The position numbers and the translations under genes are program-made. From NCBI GenBank assembly GCA_028875175.1, contig JAPPFO010000295.1, forward strand, positions 1 to 16,360: a stretch of 16,360 nucleotides of DNA, read 5' to 3'. Positions 1 through 6,994 of the stretch are shown piece after piece (positions within the stretch are counted from its first letter, which is position 1; every line of letters starts with the position of its first letter). The notes under the pieces were generated by a model, which ran no database searches, had not been told where the DNA came from, and worked only from the letters and a program-made list of their open reading frames with translations. The DNA is from Chloroflexota bacterium (lineage in GTDB: Bacteria; Chloroflexota; UBA11872).

Positions 1-2
1 GC

Positions 3-65
3 CGAGGCTCATGCAGCGTGGACGTGGGGGCGACACTGCAGGCGATGCCGCGGGTGCCGGGGTAG
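3..65 (+). CDS. Possible C-terminal tail of an upstream gene (partial)
   Basis: Frame 3 is open from the window edge to a TAG at 63-65 and encodes 20 residues ending AMPRVPG. Seventeen of its 20 sense codons end in G or C, as in the real genes here, which is why I prefer it to the frame-2 alternative that runs to a TGA at 125-127 with more mixed third positions. The fragment is too short to recognise and no function can be assigned. The 120 bases that follow hold a candidate promoter and the Shine-Dalgarno of the next gene. Confidence 0.3.
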   Translation, partial: RGSCSVDVGATLQAMPRVPG

Positions 66-123
66 CGCTAGCGCCGGACGTCCGAATTGAGGTTCTGACG
101 GCCAGCCGCGGTCGCGGGGAGAT

Positions 124-155
124 TTGACATCGAACCTGCGGCTGGCGCGCACAAT
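124..155 (+). promoter_or_regulatory. Candidate sigma-70-type promoter
   Basis: A perfect -35 hexamer TTGACA lies at 124-129 and a -10-like CACAAT at 150-155. The 20-base spacer is longer than the usual 16-18, so the call is tentative. A start near 162 would give a leader of about 24 bases containing the GGAG at 177-180 that precedes the ATG at 186. Confidence 0.3.
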
Positions 156-185
156 AGGCAGCCGCTGAAGCGATCCGGAGTTGTC

Positions 186-950
186 ATGCACCCGCTGGAC
201 TACAGCCGTTCCTATCTGCGCTGGACGACAGCCCCGATCACCTCGGACGTGCGCACACCGGGGCATATGCCCTATGGGAACAGCGTGCGCATTCTGCTGG
301 ACGCGCGGGCGCGTGTCATCGACTCGACTACGGGAGCGGATGAGGAGTTCTACCTGATCGCGCCGTGCCGCACGGAATGGATGTACCGGGACGATTCCTG
401 CATCCAGCAGCCGGGCAGCGAGTACCGGCTGGCCTGGGCGCAAAGCAAGGACCGGGCGCTGCGCTTCAGCCGGGACCTGACCGACCCGGATCCGAGACCG
501 CAGGCGGTGACGATCGACGAGCGGTATCTCGAACTCGACTACGCGCTGACACCGCTGCCGAACCCGCGGCCGGCCAGTGACAACGCGGGGCTGGTGGCGG
601 CGGCGGAGTCGCTGGATCAGGTCGTGATTCAAACAACGATCGAGAACGCAAGTGGCACGCGGCGGGCGGTGCTGGAATACCCCGTCAAGACGTTCAACTA
701 TCACCCGGAGCGGGTGCTGTTCCAGATGGACACCGGACCGATGGTCTGGGCCGACCTGGATTCGCCGGAGGCTGACCCGATGTGCTGGTTGCGTCTGGCG
801 CACACGGTGTTTAACCGTTTCGACCGAGCCGAGTTTGTGCTCCGAGGGCCAACGCCGTTTGCCGTTGACGGCGAGCCGGTGGGGCAGGTGGAGGACTACC
901 AGCAGGTGGTGGCGCAGCCGGCGCGGCATTCGTTTTTTGTGGCGGGCTAA
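186..950 (+). CDS. Conserved-looking hypothetical protein, 254 aa
   Basis: I do not recognise this protein. It starts at an ATG five bases after GGAG (177-180), so the start is well supported. It has no signal peptide, no membrane segment and no obvious nucleotide-binding or catalytic motif. Composition is that of a soluble, probably beta-rich cytoplasmic protein, with several Trp and Tyr, aromatic clusters near the N-terminus, and acidic and proline-rich stretches around residues 97-130. Codon use matches its neighbours, so it is very likely a real gene. The stop is nine bases before the next ATG, so it is probably co-transcribed with the phosphorylase-superfamily gene. That pairing is the only functional hint and is weak. 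The minus-strand frame over it is a coding shadow. Confidence 0.75.
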   Translation: MHPLDYSRSYLRWTTAPITSDVRTPGHMPYGNSVRILLDARARVIDSTTGADEEFYLIAPCRTEWMYRDDSCIQQPGSEYRLAWAQSKDRALRFSRDLTDPDPRPQAVTIDERYLELDYALTPLPNPRPASDNAGLVAAAESLDQVVIQTTIENASGTRRAVLEYPVKTFNYHPERVLFQMDTGPMVWADLDSPEADPMCWLRLAHTVFNRFDRAEFVLRGPTPFAVDGEPVGQVEDYQQVVAQPARHSFFVAG

Positions 951-959
951 GCGGAGTCG

Positions 960-1718
960 ATGCGTTCACGTGCAGCAACGGCGGCGGTGCTGGGTGTGCT
1001 GGCGCCAACGAGGTCCGAACTGAAAGCGTTTGTGGGAGAGGCCAAGGCGGGGTTGTCGGTACCGGAAGTTGGCGGCGCGAGGCGCTATCGATTTGACGAC
1101 GTCGATGTCATTGGGATCGTGGCCGGTCAGGGCTCGCGCAGGTCCGCCGCCAACCTGCAGCGCACACTGGAGAGCGGGCTGATTGGCGAACTCCTGGTCG
1201 TAGGCGTGGCCGGCGGGACCCTGCCCGGACAAGTTCCGGGCGACTTGCTGGTGGGCGATGGCGCCGGGCCGCTGTTTGCTCATCCGACGCCGGCCGATCC
1301 AGGAACGGTGGAAGCTCTGATCGAGGCCTTGCAGGCCCGCGGGATGCCGGCGCGCGTTGGGCCGCTGGCAACGGTGGATAACGTTGCGCGGACGGACGAG
1401 AAGCGCCGGCTGGGCGAGGCCGGGTTCGTAGGCGTGGACATGGAAACGCATGCGCTGCTATCCGGCGCGCGGCGCGCCGAAGTCCCGGCGGCAGGATTAC
1501 GCGTGGTGCTGGACCCACTTGAACGCGACATTCCGCGCAGCGTGGCGGCGCTGGCGGCGGCCCAAGGCGGGCGGCTGTGGCCGGACATCATGGGGCTCGT
1601 CCGATGGCCCGTGGAGGTGTCCGCAATCGTGACGTTCATGCGTGATATGGGCACGGCGCTGGGGGCCCTGAGGGCCGTCGGGAAGGTGACGGCGCAGGCT
1701 CTTCGCGAGGCGAGGTGA
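960..1718 (+). CDS. Nucleoside phosphorylase superfamily protein (HpnG/MTAN-like)
   Basis: This 252-residue protein has the PNP/UDP-phosphorylase fold signature: a glycine-rich GVAGG strand-turn (residues 82-86), a GVDMET motif (159-163) whose Met-Glu pair binds the ribose hydroxyls in this superfamily, and an Asp in VVLDP (Asp185) where the catalytic or base-contacting Asp is expected. The family cleaves or phosphorolyses N-glycosidic bonds of nucleosides. The DMET and VVLDP contexts most resemble hopanoid-associated phosphorylases (HpnG), which release adenine from adenosylhopane, and after that MTA/SAH nucleosidases. No hopanoid gene lies nearby, so substrate is open. The start ATG has GGAG three bases upstream (953-956), a tight spacing. 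It sits nine bases after the preceding gene, suggesting one operon. Confidence 0.8.
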   Translation: MRSRAATAAVLGVLAPTRSELKAFVGEAKAGLSVPEVGGARRYRFDDVDVIGIVAGQGSRRSAANLQRTLESGLIGELLVVGVAGGTLPGQVPGDLLVGDGAGPLFAHPTPADPGTVEALIEALQARGMPARVGPLATVDNVARTDEKRRLGEAGFVGVDMETHALLSGARRAEVPAAGLRVVLDPLERDIPRSVAALAAAQGGRLWPDIMGLVRWPVEVSAIVTFMRDMGTALGALRAVGKVTAQALREAR

Positions 1719-1861
1719 AGCTTGCGGACGATCGTGGCAGCGACTCTGGCCGTTGAAGCCGTGCCGTACCATGTCGCGTCGGCGGGGTGTTTTTCGTGCG
1801 TGGTCCCGCCGCAGCGCCTGTCGAGCGTCCCCCACAGGCGGGTACCCCAAGAATTGAGCCC

Positions 1862-3163
1862 ATGAGCGAACACGAAGCCGTTGGAACCGGCCTGATCGTG
1901 GCCGGGATTGTCATATTTGTTGTCGCCTACGCGCTGATCGCCAGCGACAAGGTGCCCAAGTCAGCAGTGGCGCTGGGTGGCGGCGCGTTGATGATCCTGG
2001 TCGGGATCATTGATCAGCACCACGCGTTCGAGCACATCGACCTGAACGTGATCCTGTTGCTGGTGGGGATGATGGTGCTGGCGGGGATCGTGCGGCACAC
2101 CGGGGCGTTCCAGGCCCTGGCAATCCTGGCGGCGCGCTGGACCGGCGGCGACGGGGTGCGACTGATGCTGGCGCTGTCGCTGATTACGGCGGTGCTGTCG
2201 GCGTTTCTGGACAACGTGACGACGGTGATCCTGATCGCGCCGATCACCATCTTCGTGGCGTCGCGGCTGGGTCTGAACCCGGTGCCGTTTTTTATCGCGG
2301 AAATCCTGGCGTCGAACGTCGGGGGCGCGGCAACGCTGATCGGGGACCCGCCGAACATCCTGATTGCCAGCGCGGGCGACCTGGACTTTGCGGTGTTTGC
2401 GGCGCACATGACGCCGCCGGCCGTGATTTCACTGGTGTTCCTGCTGATTGTGATGCGGTGGATGTTCCGGTCGCAGGTCGTGGCGGATCCCGAGCGCGCG
2501 GCCGCGCTGGCGACGCTGGATCCGGCCGACGCCATTACGGATCGGCGCGGCATGTACATCGGGCTGGGCGTGCTGGGGCTGACGATTTTCGGTTTCCTGA
2601 TTCACGGCGCGATGGGGTGGGAGCCGGCGACCGTGGCGGTGGCGGGCGCGGCGCTGCTGATGATTCTGACCCGACCGGACGTGCACAAGGTGTACAACGA
2701 GGTCGAGTGGGCCAGCGTGCTGTTCTTCGTGGGCCTGTTCATGATGGTCGGCGGGCTGGTGGTGCTGGGCGTGCTGGATGCGGTGGCCGATTTCACCATC
2801 GAATTGACGCAGGGCAACGTGGGAGCCACGGCTCTCCTGATCATGTGGCTGAGCGCCGTTCTATCGGCGGTGGTGGACAACATTCCCTATACGGCCACGA
2901 TGCTGCCGGTGGTCCAGCGGCTGACGGCGGAGGGGCTGAATCCGGACAACATCTTGTGGTGGTCGTTGGCGATTGGAGCCGACTTTGGCGGCAACGCGAC
3001 GATCATCGGCGCGTCGGCCAACGTGATCCTGGCCGGGATATCCGAGCGCGAAGGCCACCACATCCGGTTTGTCGAGTTCATGAAGTACGGCATTCCGGTG
3101 ACGTTCATGGTGCTGGTGATCGGCACTATCTGGGTATGGTTGCGTTACCTGTTGTTTGCCTAG
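1862..3163 (+). CDS. ArsB/NhaD/P-protein-type ion permease, IT superfamily
   Basis: This is a 433-residue inner-membrane transporter of about ten to twelve helices. The two halves are internal repeats: DNVTT (residues 117-121) is matched by DNIPY (339-343), and GDPPNIL (161-167) by a GNATIIGASANVI stretch around 375-390. These paired motifs are diagnostic of the ArsB/NhaD/P-permease branch, which includes arsenite exporters, Na+/H+ antiporters and dicarboxylate or silicon permeases. The substrate cannot be read from sequence. I chose the ATG at 1862, which puts a helix at residues 9-29. The frame can be extended to a GTG at 1787, but that adds 25 proline-rich non-membrane residues. Shine-Dalgarno pairing is weak at either start. 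No arsR or other arsenic gene is adjacent. The following CBS-protein gene is 24 bases away and is a likely regulatory partner. Confidence 0.9.
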   Translation: MSEHEAVGTGLIVAGIVIFVVAYALIASDKVPKSAVALGGGALMILVGIIDQHHAFEHIDLNVILLLVGMMVLAGIVRHTGAFQALAILAARWTGGDGVRLMLALSLITAVLSAFLDNVTTVILIAPITIFVASRLGLNPVPFFIAEILASNVGGAATLIGDPPNILIASAGDLDFAVFAAHMTPPAVISLVFLLIVMRWMFRSQVVADPERAAALATLDPADAITDRRGMYIGLGVLGLTIFGFLIHGAMGWEPATVAVAGAALLMILTRPDVHKVYNEVEWASVLFFVGLFMMVGGLVVLGVLDAVADFTIELTQGNVGATALLIMWLSAVLSAVVDNIPYTATMLPVVQRLTAEGLNPDNILWWSLAIGADFGGNATIIGASANVILAGISEREGHHIRFVEFMKYGIPVTFMVLVIGTIWVWLRYLLFA

Positions 3164-3187
3164 CCGCGCGCTAGACGGGAGGCGCCC

Positions 3188-3688
3188 ATGAGCCCTGATG
3201 AGCAGCGACCACTCGACCGTTCTGAGTCGCGGGTTGCGGACTTGCGGACGCGTGGGTTACTCGGTCCATGCAGCGTCGTGGCGTCCGATGCCGAGTTTGA
3301 GGACCTGGTACGCGCGGTTGCGGCGCAGCCGCACGTGCGTACGGTGGCGGTGACAGATGAGGACGGACGGCTGGCGGGGATAATCCCGATACGGGCGTTC
3401 TACGGGGCGCTCTTGGCAGATGTCTATCCCGAGGCTCTGATGGGCGAAGTCGCCTCGGTGGGCGGCGCGCTGGATATCGCGGACCACATCGTGCATCCGA
3501 CGGCCGGAGAAATCATGCTGGCCTCGGAGTCCGTCGCGCTCGCCGATACGTTGCACGACGCCTTTATCGCCCTACGCCGGTCCGGCCATACCGGATTGCC
3601 GGTCGTGGATGAGGACGATCGCCCGGTCGGGTACCTGGACTTGCTGGCGATCCTGCCGCTGTGGGAGCAGCGACCGACCCGCGAGTAG
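3188..3688 (+). CDS. Stand-alone tandem CBS-domain protein
   Basis: The 166-residue soluble protein consists almost wholly of two CBS motifs. The first spans about residues 25-75 (strand TVAVTDEDGRLAGIIPI), the second about 105-160 (GLPVVDEDDRPVGYLDL). CBS pairs form Bateman modules that bind adenine nucleotides or Mg2+ and control attached or partner proteins, often channels and transporters. GGGAGG at 3177-3182 lies five bases before the ATG, a strong ribosome-binding site. The gene begins 24 bases after the permease, so I infer an operon in which this protein senses energy charge or ion level and gates the permease in trans. The stretch between the motifs (TAGEIMLASESVALADTL) resembles the linker in MgtE-type CBS modules. 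It converges on uvrC with a 24-base gap. Confidence 0.85.
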   Translation: MSPDEQRPLDRSESRVADLRTRGLLGPCSVVASDAEFEDLVRAVAAQPHVRTVAVTDEDGRLAGIIPIRAFYGALLADVYPEALMGEVASVGGALDIADHIVHPTAGEIMLASESVALADTLHDAFIALRRSGHTGLPVVDEDDRPVGYLDLLAILPLWEQRPTRE

Positions 3689-3712
3689 CTCGTTCGAATC
3701 CAGCGCGTCGAT

Positions 3713-5665
3713 CTAGAGGGCTTCTTTGAGGGCCCTGGCGCTGGCGGCGGTCATGCCGTCGACGGCGGTGAGGTCGTCCAATGAGGCGGCGCGGATTCGT
3801 TTGAGGGACCCGAACGTTCGCAGGAGGTTTCGTTTGCGCTTGGGGCCGATGCCGGGAATCTCGTCGAGAATGGAGCGGCGGCCGCGGGCGGTGCGCAGCT
3901 TGATGTGGAAGCTGACGGCGAAGCGATGGGCTTCGTCGCGGATTTGCTGGATGAGGTGGAGGCCGGGACCGTCCACGGGCATGCGCACGGGCCCGGAGCG
4001 GCTGGGAAGGTAAAGCTCTTCGCGGCGCTTGGCGATGGCGGCGAGCGGAAGGCTGGAGTCGTTGAGGCCGAGTTGCTGGTACACCTGGAGGGCGGCGCCC
4101 AACTGGCCCTTGCCGCCGTCGATCAGCATGAGGTCGGGGGTGACGCCCCACTCCTTGCTGGAGCCGGCGGTGGGTTGGGTGATATCGGGTAGTTGGGCGG
4201 CGGGGTCGAAGCCGGTTATCGGCACCTCGGCGAGGGCGCGCGGGGGCTGGCCCGTTGCCGCCGCGGCATCAGTCTCTTCGGCATAGCGGCGGAGGCGGCG
4301 GCGAAGAACCTCGCGCAGCGACTCAAAGTCATCGTTGCCCGCGCCGCCGCGCACTTTGAACCGGCGGTATTTGCCGTTCTTGGCAACGCCGTCCTCGAAT
4401 ACGATCAGGGAGCCGACGGCGAGGGAGCCCTGGATGTGGGAGATGTCGTAGCACTCGATGCGGCGGGGCAGGCGGGGGAGGTCGAGGGCGACGCCTATCT
4501 CGAGGAGGGCCTGGCGGCGCTTGCGTTCGCTGTTGAGCCAGGTGGTGCGTTCGAGATGCAAGGTCTCGGCGGCATTGCGGGCGGCCATTTCAACCAGGCG
4601 GCGCTTGGGACCGCGCTGGGGGCGGCGAACGGTGACGCCGGCGCCTCGGAGAGACTTGAGCCAATCCTGCAGCACGTCAACGTCGGTCAGGTCGTGGGGG
4701 ACGAGGACCAGCTGAGGGACTTCGGCGGCTCGGTCGTAATACTCGCGAACAAAGTCGTCGAGCATCTCGCCCTCGGTCTCCTCGCCGGTGACGGTCAGGT
4801 CGTAGTGATGATGGCCGATGAGCTTGCCGCCGCGGATGCGGAAGACGGTGGCCATGGCGTCGCGGTCCTGGCGGACGGCGGCGATGACGTCGACCTGGCG
4901 CTCGCGGGCGTCGGGGTCGGAGACCTTTTGCTCGGCCACGACTTTGTCCATGGCCGTGATGCGGTCGCGAAACCTGGCGGCTTCCTCATAGTCCTGGGCG
5001 TCCGAGGCGGCCCACATCTGCTCCGTGAGTCTCTCCTTGACGTGCTCGTACTCACCGCGCAGGAAACGGACGGCGCCGTCAACGACGTCGCGATATTTGT
5101 CGACGGTGACGTAGCGGGTGCATGGGGCATTGCAGAGGCCGATGTCGTACTTGAGGCAGGGACGCGGAATCGGCTTGGCCATGCTGATGTTGCAGGTGCG
5201 GTAGGGAAATAGACGGTTGAGGAGCTTGAGGGTCTGGCGCAGGGACTTGGCGCTGGTGTAGGGGCCGAAGTAGAGGGAGCCGTCCTTCGCGATGATCCGG
5301 GTCGTGGCGATGCGGGGGTAGGTTTCCTGCACGGTGACCTTGAGATAGAGGAACTGCTTGTCGTCGCGGTAGGTGACGTTGAAGCGTGGGCGGTGTTCCT
5401 TGATCAGGTTGTTCTCGAGGACCAGCGCCTCCACTTCCGAGTCGGTGACGATGACGTTGAAATCGGCGATACGGGCGACCAGCGAGCGGGTCTTGTATGA
5501 GTGGTCGCCGCGCCGGAAGTAGCTGCGGACGCGGTTGCGCAAGGAACGGGCCTTGCCGACGTAGAGCACACGCTCGTCGGCGGCGCGCATGAGGTAGACG
5601 CCGGGGGCGTCGGGCAGTTCCGCCAGCTTGCCCTCAATGGTGGGACGGACGGCTTCGCGAGTCAT
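3713..5665 (-). CDS. uvrC: Excinuclease ABC subunit C
   Basis: UvrC makes both incisions flanking a lesion after UvrA and UvrB have located it. From the ATG at 5665 it has 650 residues. An N-terminal GIY-YIG nuclease shows GVY at 22-24 and YVG at 35-37. Four cysteines at 158, 170, 178 and 182 have the 12-8-4 spacing of the E. coli Fe-S-type cluster. A UVR helix pair binding UvrB follows near residues 200-240. The RNase H-like C-terminal nuclease contains RIECYDISHIQGS and the NDDFESLREVLRRR segment. Tandem helix-hairpin-helix motifs end the protein (IPGIGPKRKRNLL). A longer frame reaches an ATG at 5770, but that adds 35 residues not typical of UvrC and would cover the divergent promoter region. 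The chosen start has no clear Shine-Dalgarno. Confidence 0.96.
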   Translation of the reverse strand: MTREAVRPTIEGKLAELPDAPGVYLMRAADERVLYVGKARSLRNRVRSYFRRGDHSYKTRSLVARIADFNVIVTDSEVEALVLENNLIKEHRPRFNVTYRDDKQFLYLKVTVQETYPRIATTRIIAKDGSLYFGPYTSAKSLRQTLKLLNRLFPYRTCNISMAKPIPRPCLKYDIGLCNAPCTRYVTVDKYRDVVDGAVRFLRGEYEHVKERLTEQMWAASDAQDYEEAARFRDRITAMDKVVAEQKVSDPDARERQVDVIAAVRQDRDAMATVFRIRGGKLIGHHHYDLTVTGEETEGEMLDDFVREYYDRAAEVPQLVLVPHDLTDVDVLQDWLKSLRGAGVTVRRPQRGPKRRLVEMAARNAAETLHLERTTWLNSERKRRQALLEIGVALDLPRLPRRIECYDISHIQGSLAVGSLIVFEDGVAKNGKYRRFKVRGGAGNDDFESLREVLRRRLRRYAEETDAAAATGQPPRALAEVPITGFDPAAQLPDITQPTAGSSKEWGVTPDLMLIDGGKGQLGAALQVYQQLGLNDSSLPLAAIAKRREELYLPSRSGPVRMPVDGPGLHLIQQIRDEAHRFAVSFHIKLRTARGRRSILDEIPGIGPKRKRNLLRTFGSLKRIRAASLDDLTAVDGMTAASARALKEAL

Positions 5666-5679
5666 TTCATATGTAGTGC

Positions 5680-5704
5680 GATGCGGTGCGCGGTGCGCCG
5701 CATC
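5680..5704 (-). promoter_or_regulatory. Stem-loop in the uvrC leader
   Basis: GATGCGGTGC at 5680-5689 and GCGCCGCATC at 5695-5704 form a 10-base inverted repeat with one mismatch (G-U in RNA) around a five-base loop. It lies 15 bases upstream of the uvrC ATG. It would fall at the very 5' end of the uvrC transcript if the TAGAAT at 5710-5715 (minus strand) is the -10 box. It could stabilise the RNA or serve as an operator. No T-run follows on either strand, so it is not a typical terminator. Confidence 0.4.
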
Positions 5705-5709
5705 AGCCA

Positions 5710-5749
5710 ATTCTAGGCGGGTCGAGACATGCCGCCGTGCGGATAGAAT
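5710..5749. promoter_or_regulatory. Candidate divergent promoters for uvrC and the AI-2E-type gene
   Basis: Two TAGAAT hexamers (5/6 match to the -10 consensus) face away from each other: one on the plus strand at 5744-5749 and one on the minus strand at 5710-5715. The plus-strand copy has a 4/6 -35 match, TCGAGA at 5722-5727, with a 16-base spacer. The minus-strand copy has no clear -35. The plus promoter would start transcription at about 5755-5757, on top of the TTG start codon at 5756. Confidence 0.4.
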
Positions 5750-5755
5750 CTGGGG

Positions 5756-6994
5756 TTGCGAGCGGTCCATGAAGGAACCTCGCCCGTCGAGACTCAGCGT
5801 CCGGTTCTAATCCTTGTCTATCTCGGCATCGCCGTGGCGGCCGCGTGGCTGCTGCAATTCCTGTGGGGCGTGCTGAGCCAGGCCGGCGTCTTCGTCGTGA
5901 TGCTGCTCGTGGCCTGGATTGTCACGGTGGCGACGCTGGGTCCGGTGCGGTTGTTGCAGCGACTGCGGATTCCACGTCCGATCGCGTCGGGGCTGGTCTA
6001 CCTCGTGGTTCTGGGCATCGCGGGCGCAAGCCTGTTTTTCGTGCTGCCGCCGTTCTTCACGGAAGTCGGGCACGCCGCGGAGAGCCTGACGGCGCAGGCC
6101 CGGGGGATTCCAGAGGGTCTGAGCAACCTGCAAACCTGGCTTTCCGGGCTGGGCGCGCCAGACGATATCGTGGGTACGGTCACGGAGGATGTCAGCGACA
6201 ACCTGGCATCGATGGGGCAGGAGCTGGCGAGCGGCGTTATTGCGACGACGGGAACAATCGCAGGCGGCGTGGCCGCCACGATCGTGACGTTGATCATCTC
6301 GTTTTACCTAGTGCTGGGCTGGGACCGAGGCGTAGATCGGATGTCGGATGCGCTGCCGCCAGACTGGGCGGCGCGCCTGAATCGCGGCGTGCGGGCCAGC
6401 GAGCACACGTTCGGGGCGTGGCTGGGCGGCCAGTTCCTGGCGTCGGTTATCTGGGGCATCGCCGTTGTGGTGGCGTATCTGATCGCCGGCTTGGAGTTCG
6501 GCCTGTTGGTGGCCGTGGGTACCGGCATCCTGATGTTCATCCCCTTCTTCGGGATGATCGTGGGCATCGCGATTCCGACGATCATGGCGTTCACCGTGCG
6601 AATTGATCTGGCGATCTGGGTTGGGGTTGCGCTGGCGCTGGTGTCCCTGGCGATCGAAAACGTGGTCAAGCCGCGGATTATGGGGACGGCCATTGGCGTG
6701 AATCCGATCGTGGTCTTGTCCAGCGTGATCCTGGGCGGTATTGCGGCGGGATTCTGGGGTGTGCTGTTCGGGATTCCGATTGGCGCGCTGCTCTGGACGA
6801 CGCTGCGCGGCTTTCTCAGGGAATTCCTCGTGATGCAGCGACGTAGGACGCGCATGGCCATGGCTTCGGCTGCCAGCGACTTGCCCGTGTCTCCGGTGCA
6901 GGCTGTGCCGGAAACGCCAAGCTCGGCTAGCGAGGACGATGCGAGTCCGGCAGCAGTGACACCAGAGGCATCCAAGGACGAGGCCAAGCCATAA
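5756..6994 (+). CDS. AI-2E family transporter (PerM/YdiK type membrane protein)
   Basis: This 412-residue polytopic membrane protein has the AI-2E/PerM layout. Two or three helices fall in residues 18-100, followed by a periplasmic-type amphipathic stretch (about 105-165), then five more helices to about residue 365. Conserved-looking segments include the GxxxGxxxA-rich IPFFGMIVGIAIPTIMAF and the NVVKPRIMG motif near 300-310, which is typical of the family. Members have been linked to AI-2 export and to Na+/H+ exchange, so substrate is uncertain. The C-terminal 45 residues are an Ala/Ser/Pro/Glu-rich disordered tail. The start is TTG at 5756. In frame, a TAG at 5744 blocks extension, and CTG at 5750 is the only other option. 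No usable Shine-Dalgarno is visible. It appears to head an operon with the two ABC genes. Confidence 0.9.
   Translation: MRAVHEGTSPVETQRPVLILVYLGIAVAAAWLLQFLWGVLSQAGVFVVMLLVAWIVTVATLGPVRLLQRLRIPRPIASGLVYLVVLGIAGASLFFVLPPFFTEVGHAAESLTAQARGIPEGLSNLQTWLSGLGAPDDIVGTVTEDVSDNLASMGQELASGVIATTGTIAGGVAATIVTLIISFYLVLGWDRGVDRMSDALPPDWAARLNRGVRASEHTFGAWLGGQFLASVIWGIAVVVAYLIAGLEFGLLVAVGTGILMFIPFFGMIVGIAIPTIMAFTVRIDLAIWVGVALALVSLAIENVVKPRIMGTAIGVNPIVVLSSVILGGIAAGFWGVLFGIPIGALLWTTLRGFLREFLVMQRRRTRMAMASAASDLPVSPVQAVPETPSSASEDDASPAAVTPEASKDEAKP

Noticed and set aside
9..929. Long minus-strand open frame of 306 codons opposite the 254-residue gene
   Set aside because: Arg/His/Pro-rich shadow typical of the reverse frame of GC-rich coding DNA; the plus-strand gene has a Shine-Dalgarno and normal composition.
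1763..1794. Possible terminator: GCCG/CGGC pairing followed by TTTTT before the permease gene
   Set aside because: Only a four-base stem with a 13-base loop, and bases intervene between stem and T-run; too weak to call.
4193..5212. Plus-strand open frame of 339 codons within uvrC
   Set aside because: Gly/Ala/Val/Asp-rich complement of the uvrC reading frame with no domain signature.
5666..5770. Longer uvrC start at the ATG at 5770
   Set aside because: It adds 35 residues absent from typical UvrC N-termini and would overlap the divergent promoter and TTG start; the ATG at 5665 fits family length.
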